From Heligmosomoides polygyrus polygyrus (Eukaryota; Nematoda; Chromadorea; Rhabditida; Heligmosomidae), in NCBI GenBank assembly GCA_947396885.1, contig OX377201.1:5566934-5630933 (forward strand): 64,000 bases of DNA, read 5' to 3'. The notes beneath the pieces are model-generated. The model made no database searches. It saw nothing but the letters and a program-made list of their open reading frames with translations, and had not been told where the DNA came from. Positions 46,401 through 54,200 of the stretch are shown here, one piece after another. Positions within the stretch are counted from its first letter, which is position 1, and every line of letters starts with the position of its first letter. The translations under genes were made by a program, and so were the position numbers.

Positions 46401-48451
46401 AAACGTTGTTACAGGATGTTTCGTTGCGATCAAAACTCTTGCGCCAGGCGGGACTCGAACCCGCATCTTCTGCTTTTCGGGCAGCGATGTTCGCCTTACA
46501 CCACCGGCGCTGTTTGACCGCGCGTGACCGACCGGTATAATAAACGTACGATTCCGATAGCTGTCGCAGGATTGGGCCTCAGTTGACGCTCTGGAATTTG
46601 ACTAAAGATCTTCCAGACTTCTCTTCTCCATGTAGGCAAGCAAACTTACTAGGTCTCGAATGAGCGCTGCATTGATCTGAGTCAACACACTGTCCTGTGC
46701 TACTACTCTCCACCTTGCCAGCTGGACAAAGACATGTCGTTCTCGGGCAATTCTCGACCTGAAGCATCTGTTCAGTAGCAGAATTGCCTTCGCAAACATT
46801 TACTGTAGTTGGCGAGCATATCGTTTTTTTTGCAATGAAAGCAAGTTCGAAGTGCAAAAATATTGTACACTTTATTTTAGCCTCACGCAGCTATGATATT
46901 CCAACCCTACTGAATATCAGAATGGCACAAGCAACTCCATGACGCTCATTAAAACAGTAGTAGTTGATCCGCTTTGCCAAATTTCGTATAATAAATTCGA
47001 CTGTTCTTCTGTATCCCAGAGCGGGAGAGCGCATTGGGTCACTTTGGCACACATTAGGGACGAATGTCGCCTGGCACTTGATGACTTGGTCGTTAACCTT
47101 TTTGATGGTGTAACAGAAAGAAGGCACAAACCTCTGGGCAAGTCTTTGTGCTATTGCATGACGGATAGCATCCTCGTTCACATGACAGTATTCGATCCGA
47201 ATCGCATTGTGAAGGTGCTGTAAATTTTGAATTCAATGAGCACTGCACAAGAGGATAAAAAGGCTAACGAGCGGCGTTGATCGATCCTTTTGGAATGTGC
47301 CATGAACTCAATTTCCGGGGAATATCGCGGAGCTGGTGGTGTCTCTGAGGCGTATGTTCAGATCAGAGACGCTGTCGCATGGGCCAAGTCGTCGAAAATT
47401 AGGTGGGCCGGCCACGTAATGCGATTGCAGGCACCCGCTGGACGAGAGCCGTCACGGACTGGACTCCGCGGGATGTCAAGAGAACACCAGGACGCCCACT
47501 AACGCGTTGATCGGACTTCTTCGTGAAAGCCCTGAACGACCGCTATGACGCTCTTCGTGTCCCTCGAGCGAGGAGGATCCATTGGAGCACTCTGGCACGC
47601 GACAGGGACGAGTGAGACGCTGCTGGCGCCCGCTCGAGCAAGTCGATGATCAACGGGACGACAGGTGATCGCGGGGGGTGAATGTGTATCTGGCCCATAG
47701 AATGGCTTGCAATGGCCACTCGATGGGCAAGTAAGTGCTCTCATCCTCCTCACAAGTCCCTACCAATCTACCGATCCCCAAAAAAATGCAAAGCTTGGTT
47801 GGCGCCGATAGGTCCCGAAATCAGAACTTCGATTTTGGTGTGCACGCGTAAGACGGAACGTCTTCCTGCTGCGCCCCCATGTGTTCACATAAAGGAAGGA
47901 GGATAGGCGTTACAAAATCTCTTTTGGGATGCGCCACGCGTTCTATTATATATTCTACGGGATGTCGTGGAGGCGTATTTGACCATACAATGGCTTGCGG
48001 TGGCCAGCCGATGAACAAGTCAGCGCCTTTCCTTCCCAGACAAGTCTGCTACCAATTCGCCGACCCCGGAGGGATGGAAGGCTTGGTTGGCCTGGGCGGG
48101 AAATCCGAACCAGGAACCTGGTATCGGGTGCAGGCGACAGTCGGCGCCTCCTCCGACTGCGCTACACGCGCCCATTCATATAAGATATGTGGTTTATAAA
48201 GATACAGGGATGTTACATAGATGTGTGGAAAACTGGGTCTCATCTAAAAAATTTATGACGAAATATACATGATGTAGTGGTGAAAACAAAAGGTAAAAAC
48301 GAGTGTTTATAAAATTGGATTTGAAAGCAATACATTAAGATTTAGCGAACCTACTCGTACGCCACAAAAAGTACTAACCTTTGAGATCACCAGCTTGAGC
48401 AAAACGAGCAGTAAAGCATATTCCAATAGATAATAAAAACGTCAAAAGCAT
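34376..48451 (-). CDS. Gene B: secreted three-domain TIL protein
   Basis: Eight coding exons join to 750 bases (249 residues plus stop): 48379-48451, 47132-47217, 46650-46758, 41389-41465, 40141-40220, 38785-38927, 34570-34637, 34376-34489. All phases match gene A. Signal peptide at 1-19 ([17 protein letters not shown]), TIL1 from Cys29, TIL2 from Cys93, linker at about 142-189 ([20 protein letters not shown]), TIL3 from Cys191. The Cys5-Cys6 loops read CTQQC in TIL2 and CFPYC in TIL3, so P1 would be Gln119 and Pro216. That makes a trypsin-type target unlikely. The start differs from gene A: no match to A's exon 1 was found, and ATG lies two bases past a TTTCCAG acceptor. Introns hold RTE, Tc3, PLE and MITE pieces. 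Confidence 0.85.
34570..34637 (-). CDS. Gene B exon, TIL3 first half
   Basis: Acceptor TATTTCAG, donor TAC|GTGAGT. Codes [20 protein letters not shown] then YY. Confidence 0.9.
34844..35011. mobile_element. MITE of the GCCGGATTCAT family, near-perfect hairpin
   Basis: GGCCGGATTCATCAAAGT at one end pairs with ACTTTGATGAATCCGGCC at the other. Arms continue through TTACTGCAGTA, TTTAACGGAGA and AGCTCAGATAACGCG around a short centre (CTCACCATATCGC). Confidence 0.9.
35400..36060 (-). mobile_element. Penelope-like element, reverse transcriptase fragment
   Basis: The minus strand carries [20 protein letters not shown], a C-terminal RT block with the YIDD catalytic motif near 35960, then [17 protein letters not shown] near 35730 in another frame, and [16 protein letters not shown] near 35530. 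These are in the order of a Penelope RT and its linker before the GIY-YIG domain. Frameshifts and a 30-bp local duplication near 35800 break it. Confidence 0.75.
36120..36830 (-). mobile_element. BovB/RTE-like LINE 3' fragment
   Basis: The minus strand codes [58 protein letters not shown] and [20 protein letters not shown], typical of the thumb/C-terminal part of BovB-type RTE proteins. The continuation to 36120 is frameshifted. It differs from the other RTE lineage here. Confidence 0.85.
37062..37590 (-). mobile_element. CR1-like LINE 3' end
   Basis: The minus strand codes [20 protein letters not shown] and MAKRNLLKY, matching the end of the element at 27264-28484. It ends in the same AAAT repeat (about 37064-37097). 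5'-truncated, a different subfamily copy. Confidence 0.85.
37890..37963. mobile_element. Short Tourist-like MITE
   Basis: Starts GGCCTATCTATACTACG and ends CGAAGTATAACATAGTCC, flanked by TAA (37887-37889, 37964-37966). The right end equals that of 61515-62678. Confidence 0.75.
37981..38421. repeat. Two converging tRNA-like repeats
   Basis: Plus copy 37981-38050: GTAGTGCAGTGGTTG and ATTGGTTCGGCTCCCATCG. Minus copy 38340-38421: ATTGGTTCGGTTCCCATGG. Both are followed inward by AT-rich tails containing a TTGATTTAY or ATGATTTAT block. The stems are too weak for working tRNAs. Confidence 0.55.
38785..38927 (-). CDS. Gene B exon, Tyr/Pro-rich linker
   Basis: Acceptor TTGTTCAG, donor CCAA|GTAAGT. 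Codes [20 protein letters not shown] and onward to [16 protein letters not shown]. If not spliced at this donor it would end at a stop at 38726. Confidence 0.88.
39298..39916. mobile_element. GCAGCAAA-rich foldback (Tourist-like ends)
   Basis: Ends GGCTAGCACACTTTCTGTGG and GCTGCCACAGCAAAGTGTGC are inverted, flanked by TAA and TTA. Arms of about 300 bases pair through CAGCAAAAGATGATGCACGC, ATCAATACTATCCGTAACCA and CTGCCGCAG. The long open frames on both strands (39441-40043 minus, 39502-39957 plus) are by-products of the repeat. Confidence 0.85.
40141..40220 (-). CDS. Gene B exon, TIL2 second half
   Basis: Acceptor GTTTCAG, donor CCAA|GTGAGA. Codes [20 protein letters not shown] then VGVCVP. 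Confidence 0.9.
40432..41030. repeat. Inverted repeat around a GC-rich block
   Basis: AACCCTGCTGTGTCTCAGAC (about 40443) pairs with GTCTGAGACAGGGCAGGGTT (about 40991). The inside holds a GC-rich stretch with a C run (40680-40693) and the 143-bp MITE below. Confidence 0.6.
40849..40991. mobile_element. 143-bp hairpin MITE
   Basis: ACACTAAGTTGGTTAGTAAG and its inverse form arms of about 45 bases, continuing CGACCATGAAAGGGTTTGGAAC, with a GC-rich centre. Confidence 0.88.
41389..41465 (-). CDS. Gene B exon, TIL2 first half
   Basis: Acceptor AGTTTAG, donor CCG|GTTTGT. Codes [19 protein letters not shown] then AIPYP. Confidence 0.9.
41640..43300. mobile_element. Tc3-like transposon turned into a palindrome
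   Basis: The right half codes, on the plus strand, Tc1/Tc3 blocks [20 protein letters not shown] (about 42590-42655) and [31 protein letters not shown] (about 42870-43000). The left half holds an inverted copy of that 3' part: CTATCAGGTTGACATCTGG at 42360 mirrors CCAGATGTCAACCCGATAG at 42875. Mirroring goes on outward beyond the end to CCGCTACCGAGGCTCA (41648) and TGAGCCTCGGCAGCGG (43280). An RTE fragment interrupts the left arm. Confidence 0.85.
41743..42049 (-). mobile_element. RTE 3' fragment with 10-bp target duplication
   Basis: GGTACAGGAT flanks it at 41733-41742 and 42050-42059. The minus strand starts CAGAGACGCTGTCGCATGGG and ends at the GACGAAAGGTGA-like tail. It codes [24 protein letters not shown] sequence with frame breaks. 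Confidence 0.92.
43300..43975. other. Gene B intron, AT-rich, no feature seen
   Basis: 43490-43620 is very AT-rich with repeated TTTTTGAATATT. Nothing else recognised. Confidence 0.5.
43980..44260 (-). mobile_element. SINE (family 1), diverged
   Basis: ATGACTGACGACGTTAATAA, GGATGCGCATTCTACCTCTA and AGACAAGTAGTATTGCAACC follow the body inverted; the head is worn. Confidence 0.7.
44620..44988. mobile_element. MITE with about 40-bp terminal inverted repeats
   Basis: CGGGCCGCACAACCAGTTGC then TATTGGGGTG at the left; CACCCCAATA then GCAAGTGGTTGTTCGGCCCG at the right. The core is TATATA-rich (44665-44790), which makes a spurious Tyr/Ile open frame. Confidence 0.85.
45316..46200. mobile_element. 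hAT-type element, third copy, worn
   Basis: Starts CAGGGGTGTACACAA. The interior matches the other two (GACTGGTCGGTAAAATAAAC, TTCAGCAACAAATTA, GTTCGCGAAACCGCTTTGTG). The right tip was not found. A SINE interrupts it. Confidence 0.75.
45526..45820 (-). mobile_element. SINE (family 1) with target duplication
   Basis: Full length, flanked by GTGTAGYATA at 45516-45525 and 45821-45830. It lies within the third hAT copy. Confidence 0.92.
46218..46299 (+). pseudogene. tRNA-Met(CAT)-like pseudogene
   Basis: GTGGCGCAGTCGGTAGGAG resembles an A box, CTCATAG an anticodon loop and GAGTTCGAGTCC a B box. The anticodon stem and variable region are disrupted by extra bases. Confidence 0.5.
46440..46510 (-). 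tRNA. tRNA-like, anticodon loop GAA (Phe-like), probably repeat-derived
   Basis: Acceptor stem GCGCCGG/CTGGCGC pairs fully (one G-U). The D stem GTGT/ACAT, anticodon stem CTGC/GCAG and T stem GCGGG/CCCGC also pair, with T loop TTCGAGT. The anticodon loop CCGAAAA gives GAA but has C at position 33 where T is near-universal. It is followed by AGAGTTTTGATCGCAACGAA, the tail of the tRNA-derived repeat at 16829 and 17110. So it is the best-kept head of that family, not a plain tRNA gene. Confidence 0.5.
46650..46758 (-). CDS. Gene B exon, TIL1 second half
   Basis: Acceptor GCTTCAG, donor CCTA|GTAAGT. Codes [14 protein letters not shown] and [11 protein letters not shown]. The open frame runs further upstream, but the CAG at 46759-46761 gives the phase match and aligns with gene A exon 4. 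Confidence 0.9.
46985..47085 (+). mobile_element. RTE 3' relic
   Basis: [20 protein letters not shown] on the plus strand recalls [19 protein letters not shown] of the nearby RTE copies. Strongly decayed. It lies between two exons of gene B. Confidence 0.5.
47132..47217 (-). CDS. Gene B exon, TIL1 first half
   Basis: Acceptor TTTACAG, donor GAG|GTTTGT. Codes [20 protein letters not shown] then CNSTKTCPE. Confidence 0.9.
47358..47668 (+). mobile_element. RTE 3' fragment
   Basis: Starts AGAGACGCTGTCGCATGGGC and ends GACGACAGGTGA. Coding matches the same tail as 25545-25855, with frame breaks. Confidence 0.85.
47669..47882 (-). mobile_element. SINE (family 1), strongly diverged
   Basis: TGAATGTGTATCTGGCCC, AATGGCCACTCGATGGGC and AAGCTTGGTTGGCGCCGATA follow the inverted body. 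Confidence 0.6.
47893..48173 (-). mobile_element. SINE (family 1) with target duplication
   Basis: Full-length inverted copy ending GCTACACGCGCCC. TTCAYATAA is repeated at 47884-47892 and 48175-48183. Confidence 0.9.
48379..48451 (-). CDS. Gene B first coding exon, signal peptide
   Basis: ATG at 48449-48451 follows TTTCCAG|AC. It ends G|GTTAGT in phase 1 and is homologous to gene A exon 2. The acceptor could take a spliced leader or an unseen 5' exon. Confidence 0.85.
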
Positions 48452-48479
48452 GTCTGGAAATACGCCCGCGTTTCCCTGT

Positions 48480-48800
48480 GCAAGATGTAAAGAAACTTGA
48501 AGTAGTCTGCGTAATGTCAGGTCCAAAAGGCCTATGCATGTTAAGCCGAGAAAGAGTCGGGATTAGGGCGTGGATCGCCAGCTGAATGTGGACAAAGCCT
48601 TTATACGACATGCAACCGACTTAGTTGTTGATCAATGAGGGTTCATGCTATCATGAGTGGGTTGAACCGGTTGTTCAGTAACTTGGTTTGATGATCCGCT
48701 GCTGCAACTGGCCTTCGAGTACGACTGCAAGATGGAGCGCCGATCCAGCAAGAACGAGATATTTGCAGCAGAAGCCGTCGCACAAACCGGTAAAGCTCAA
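48480..48800 (-). promoter_or_regulatory. Gene B promoter block with TATA box (48600-48605)
   Basis: TATAAA on the minus strand at 48600-48605. Upstream, GTTGAACCGGTTG, GATGATCCGCTGCTGC, AAGAACGAGATATTTGCAGC and CACAAACCGGTAAAG align with gene A's upstream region and with 29540-29790. The ATG is about 150 bases downstream of the box, further than in gene A. Confidence 0.65.
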
Positions 48801-48856
48801 TGTAAATTTACAAGGGAAGGATGACAGGTGACCGTGGCACTTTGAGATGAGACATG

Positions 48857-49706
48857 TACCATTTTCTGGTCGAGTTGAACACTTTTCAAATCAAATGGAC
48901 ACTCTTATAAGCTAGCTTTAAGACCTTCGAAATCAAATCGAACTCTTCCAAATCGAAGTGACTTTAAGGCAGGTTAAACTACTGCCTCAGTAACATGGTA
49001 AGAATAATTTTTCCAACGAAAATTTGGTATAACTTTCTTATAGGGCATTATAGGATCACGCCATGCACTCAGAAATTTCGCCTCAGCTCGCAAATGTTTG
49101 ATAGGCTATATACCACTTGCATAGATCACAAAAATTAGGATATGTGTGTTCTTCACAGTTGTTTTTGTTGTGTCGTCAACATTTGTTAAAATCCATGCAA
49201 ACATATATTTATGTTTTATTATATTTATTTTGATTATTTTTATTTATTATTATTATATTTTTATTTTATATTTATATATTTACATTTATATTTTGTTATC
49301 AGACAAATAAAACAGCGACGTCTTAAAAGAGGGCATGGCGTAATCTCTTTTTTGCCACTAAAAATGAAAAATGCCTGCCTTCCTGCTCCTTAAAACAAGC
49401 TTTTAACCATCACATTTTTCTTCAAAAGAGTAAAAATTTCACGACACCTTCGACAATGTGTTTACTTATTGCGTAGATGAATTCAACTTTTAAAAAATTA
49501 ACTCAAAAATCTGAAAACAAAGAAAGTTATACTAAAGTTTTCCCTACCGCAAAAATTATTTTAACCTTTTCGAGGAGTCTCTTGTTTAATGTAAAAGAAG
49601 CGCTTTCCATTTTGGAAGAGTTCGATTTGATTTGCAATGTTTCAGACCAGCTTAAAAGAGTGTCCAATTTGATTTGAAAAGTGTCCAGCTCGACTTGAAA
49701 ATGGTA
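48857..49706. repeat. Foldback with AAGTGTCCAATTTGATTTG arms
   Basis: TACCATTTTCTGGTCGAGTT then AAATCAAATGGACACTC at the left; GAGTGTCCAATTTGATTTG then CGACTTGAAAATGGTA at the right. The centre is AT-rich (49205-49290). Related arm sequence lies at 44540-44575 and 52540-52650. Confidence 0.75.
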
Positions 49707-49739
49707 TATATCGCCTGATGAGGCTTCGAAGCTGATTCC

Positions 49740-50570
49740 AAATATGTGCTCCATATCTACTAAGCCCTCTCTTAATGTCGACATTCGGCAAGGGGATACC
49801 ATATCCCCGAAGCTCTTCAGCGCCACTCTCGAAAACGTCATGCGCGAACTAGAATGGGAAGACATGGGAGTGAAGGTCGACGACCGGCAACTGCACCATC
49901 TTCGCTTCGCTGACGACATCGTGCTCATAACACCGAGAATCGGCCAGGCGAAGCGAATGCTGGCCAACTTCGATCGTGTATGTGGGAACGTTGGACTGCA
50001 GCTGAATCTTACGAAGACGATGTTCATGAGGAACGGTCGAGTTTCTGATGCCCCATTCTCGCTCAACGGGACGAGCATCTCCGAGTGCTCCAGCTATGTG
50101 TATCTGGGTCGCGAAGTCAATATGGCCAACGACCTAGCGCCGGAGCTGAGCAGGAGGAAACCAGCGGCTTGGGGAGCTTTCAAGAGCGTCGGAGAAGTCG
50201 CGAAGTAGACGAAGAACGTCCGACTCTGTGCCCACCTATTTGACTCTACCGTTTTTCCTGCCCTAACATACGCCTCAGAGACCTGGGCTATACGAAAGCA
50301 GGATGAACACGCGATTAGCGTCGCGCAGCATGTAATCGAGAGGACAATGAGTGAGTGGCACGACTCACGCAAGTGAGAGAAGGCCTTCGGAGCTCCTAGC
50401 GTCGTCGACGTTAAGGATCGGAGACGCTGTCGCATGGGCCAAACCATCGAAAATTAGGTGGACCGACCACGTAATGCGATTCGCAGACACCCGTTTGGCG
50501 GAGACATCACGGACTGGATTCCGCGGGATATCAAGAGAACACCAGGACGCCCACCAACAACAACCAAATA
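49740..50570 (+). mobile_element. RTE reverse transcriptase fragment
   Basis: IRQGDTISPKLFSATLEN, HLRFADDIVLITPRIGQA (catalytic FADD), VGLQLNLTKTMFM and SYVYLGREVN are readable to a stop at 50206. The frame resumes with NVRLCAHLFDSTVFPALTYA, then after a frameshift the tail VMRFADTR. It is the longest RTE copy here and supplies the reverse transcriptase that the short fragments lack. Inactive. Confidence 0.9.
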
Positions 50571-50579
50571 AGGTTCTGA

Positions 50580-51010
50580 CTTGAATATCGGATGGTATGC
50601 ACTCAAGCTGCCTGGGCGTGAATCATCTCTGCATTTTTTAAAGAAGTTAAAGATAATTTTTCAATTTCGGTTCGAGCATTCCCGCATACTGTGAATCGGT
50701 GACAGACTTGTGCGGAAAGAAAAATCGTTTACTCACTTTGTCGTTGGCTAGCCCCTTCAATTCACTGAACAAACCAAATCGAGGTTGCGCACGATTTCGC
50801 CTAATGAAGCGTCACAGTATCGAAATGATATACTCAAACTTTATCCTGTCAACGCTTTATATAAAAAACGTAAGCGAAGAAAGGGAATTGAAAGCAGTGC
50901 GGAGCCTTCAGTGGAACCACGAGGCGGTTTAGGGATCATCACCACCTTCTAAAGGGAGGCTGGAAGACGTTCCTTTCAGTGACTTAATGCGCAAACACTG
51001 AACAAATTTC
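50580..51010. other. Downstream of gene C, no feature seen
   Basis: No exon or repeat was recognised here. Confidence 0.45.
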
Positions 51011-51015
51011 AATCA

Positions 51016-51021
51016 TTTATT
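51016..51021 (-). terminator. Poly(A) signal of TIL gene C
   Basis: AATAAA on the minus strand, about 65 bases past the stop codon. Confidence 0.7.
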
Positions 51022-51085
51022 GATGTCGTATTAATTCTGTAACAATAGTAGTATACTGAACGTATAGTTACTGCGAGATCATTGA

Positions 51086-51205
51086 TCAGCGCTTTCGTCC
51101 AAACGCTCGGTAGCAGTTGTTGAGACGTACACATCTCCTCGTAAAGGGATCCCTTGTCAGCCCTTGCCTACACGTGCAACCGTCAACACAGTATGGGTAG
51201 CAGAG
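51086..51205 (-). CDS. Gene C last exon, TIL3 second half and stop
   Basis: Acceptor CGTTTCAG. Codes [31 protein letters not shown] and YRAFGRKR, then TGA at 51086-51088. Confidence 0.92.
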   Translation of the reverse strand, partial: LCYPYCVDGCTCRQGLTRDPFTRRCVRLNNCYRAFGRKR

Positions 51206-54200
51206 CTGAAACGTCAAAGCATTTTTGTGCTCTGCAAGTTCAATCACATTCGTAGATGAAGATAAACGAAGAGAAACCGACGAAGTAGTTGGTGTTGCAG
51301 GCTCTTTCACACGGCATACATCGCACGTACACTTCATTAGATGGGCATGCTAAAAAAGGGTAAAAGATTGAGTGAGGTGCATATGTAAGCTGAGCATCAA
51401 ACACTAATGTTACTCCTAATTAGGGTGGATAACCAATGGAATTTGTCATAATTTCAATCGTATAAGAACACATCGCTGCTCACAAAACCGCATGAGAAAA
51501 CGCAAGGCTCAAAATAAACGTTGAGTGAAAATTATTGTCCAACAAACGTACTGAAGTATCTTAGCTGTTGCCCGTAATAGGGCTGATAGGGATTAATGTA
51601 GTAGTAACTGTAGTACGGAGTTGGATAAGACTGGTAGGTCGGGTATGCGTAGTAGTACCATTGGTAGTACGGCGTATAGTAAGAGGGATAGACGTAGACG
51701 ACAGGCGTAACCACGGGTCGTGGATTCGGGCAAGCGTACCTGAACGAATAAGAGGTTAAATTAACAATTAAAGTATAAACTGAATCCATAGTGGTGAATC
51801 TATTGAAAGAGTTCTAATAAATACGATTAGGCGTTGGATGACAGGGAAAATGCGAAGGAGTCCAGGAACGAGAAGGATCTGCTACTGACACGCATAGCTC
51901 CGAGCCATTGAAAGTGACATGAGCTAGTACTCCAATATTCTGACAGGTCCCTTCCGTTTGTGGGAGCAAGTACATAAACAATCCACCTTTCACTCGTCTT
52001 CAAAGTTATGAAAGATTAAGCTTGTATGAGTTTCCTGATCTGTCGGTCCTCCTGCTACTGCCACGCTAATTGCGTGTGGGAAGCGCCAAGGACGTGATAT
52101 AAGGGCCTTTACAGAGTTTCGCGGCACCACCCGGAGAAGTCGTCCACATCGCTCTCACCGTAGTGGGGACCAAAGCCTCCCAGGCTCTCACCGTAGTGAG
52201 GACCCACGCTGCCACTGTGGTGGAAGCCGCGAGCGCGGACGAGTCGTCGCGGAGCCGCTGGTCGCAAGGGTCGTCGAGAGCTGCCGTAGTTCACGGCAGC
52301 TCTCACCCGCAGCTCCTTCCACTGCCCTCCGAGGGGGTGGTCGGATTCGAAGCTGGGGGGGGGGAGGATAGCCCATTTTCATGGCCAAAACATTGTCAGG
52401 GAAGTAGGCCTTCCTGTTAGAGCCTGGGAGGCTTTGCGCTTCATATTGAGATGGCCGCAGCCCGAAAATGTAGGTCTAGAATCCTCCGTTTTGAGGTCAA
52501 CCGACTTCGCGCGTTTTATGGGATTTATACAATTTTCGCAGCAAATTGGGCACTTTTCAAACCTAATTGGACACAGTTTAAGCTATACTGCTAAGAAAAG
52601 TGTCCAATTTGGTTTGAAAGGTGTCTAATTTGACGTGAAAATTTTATAAATTTTCTCGATTGCTTTTGTTGTGAACTCGTTTATCGTATTCATGTTTACT
52701 CAATCGCTCTCACTGACTCGATATCTTTATTCGTGTTCCGTGCTCGTTTTCGTTGCTCCCTTGTTTAATTCGTGTTAACTTTCTGGGTTTTCAGTGTTGC
52801 TTTGGGTTTATTGGTGTTTGCTTGATCGTTTGCATTGTTGCTTTGGTTGTGTTCGTGTTTCCGTTCTCGTTTTCACTGCATACTCGGTTTTCTTTGTGTT
52901 TCGGCTTTTTCGTTCCTGCCGACAAAAGTACGTAGTATTGCGTACAGTAACCCTCGCGGCGCAGCACCACCAGTCGTTGTTATGGCGGCTCCGCGGCACC
53001 CGCAAGACTCTGCTGCCGGCCTAACGCTGTACGAATGTCCGCCATTCGAAAGAGCTATTGTGGTGGGATTTGGAAATTGAGCCACTGTTAATGTGTGAGC
53101 AGAAGCCGGCATTCCCCACCGGACGGGGGGAAGAATGCGCCAGCAAGCCGTGGGCCGGCACTTGTCAAGGTGAACCAAGTGCAGCGCGTAGAATTTTTCG
53201 CTTAAGAGAGGGAGCAGAAAAGAATGGCGTGCACTCTTCTTTGAATTGGGAAGTCTACCGGGATCATCGTCACTCCTTAAACTGCTGTGGAATGAATGAA
53301 TCGCATCAGTGGTCATGGTTGCAACTCCGAGTGAAAACTCGCACCTACCCGTTTTTACCACAATGAGAAGTTTCTTAATTTTAAGAAGTAGATGAGCTTT
53401 GTTCAATGAACCAAATCTTGTTTTGCAAAAAGTGTTTTGTGTTGAATAAGAAGTGATTCATGAGAAACTATGCGGAAACAGGTGCTCACCTGGATCAATA
53501 GTTCGAGTTTGCTCCAGGGCCAGCTAATTCATCTGCTCTTACAAGGCACACTGTTTAGAAAAAAGGAAACTCACCAACTTGACATCGAAAATGAGTACGC
53601 ATGCGAAATATACTAGTCGGATACTGATAATATGTTATTCTCTACTCTACTAACAACTAAAGTTAATCAGCATCCTTCCTCTCTTTTCAGCCTCGAGTTG
53701 ATTAATATTAAACATGTTTTGTAATATAAAGATAGAGACGAAACAAGACTTGTTTACTGTTGTTGTTATTATTGTCACTACTGTTGATGATGTTATTGCG
53801 TTATGTTTTATGCTATTACATATACAGCTAACCAGTCGTCAGAACGGCCTCTCGTTCCACTGACTGCTTCTCAACGGCTTCGCCGTCGTAAGAACTTCTC
53901 ATTATCAATTTTAGCTGCCATCTATCTCATGGTTTGCGCTGGAAGAACACCTCAACTACGTCGAGTGGGGCATGTTAGAAAGGGCCACGAAAAAAGCTGC
54001 TACTCTAGAAATATTGTTTAATACCCAGAAACGATTGAGCCCACCAACTACAAATCGACACGTAATTGTTCCGCTAATATAGTGACGCCGTGCTGAAAAA
54101 ATCCAACATCTTTGAATGCTATGAAAAATTCAGATAACCGGGAGACGATATTAAAAGGCTTGCAGAGACCGTAAATACGAAACATTCCTCCGACCACCCT

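Noticed and set aside
46891..47181. Possible TIL exon reading FVPNVCQ on the minus strand next to a real TIL1 exon
   Set aside because: The bases match the RTE 3' tail (CATTCGTCCCT, GTGCCARAGTG) much better than any TIL exon, and cysteine spacing is wrong.
52873..53406. 177-codon minus-strand open frame
   Set aside because: No recognisable motif, signal or splice context, in a gene C intron.
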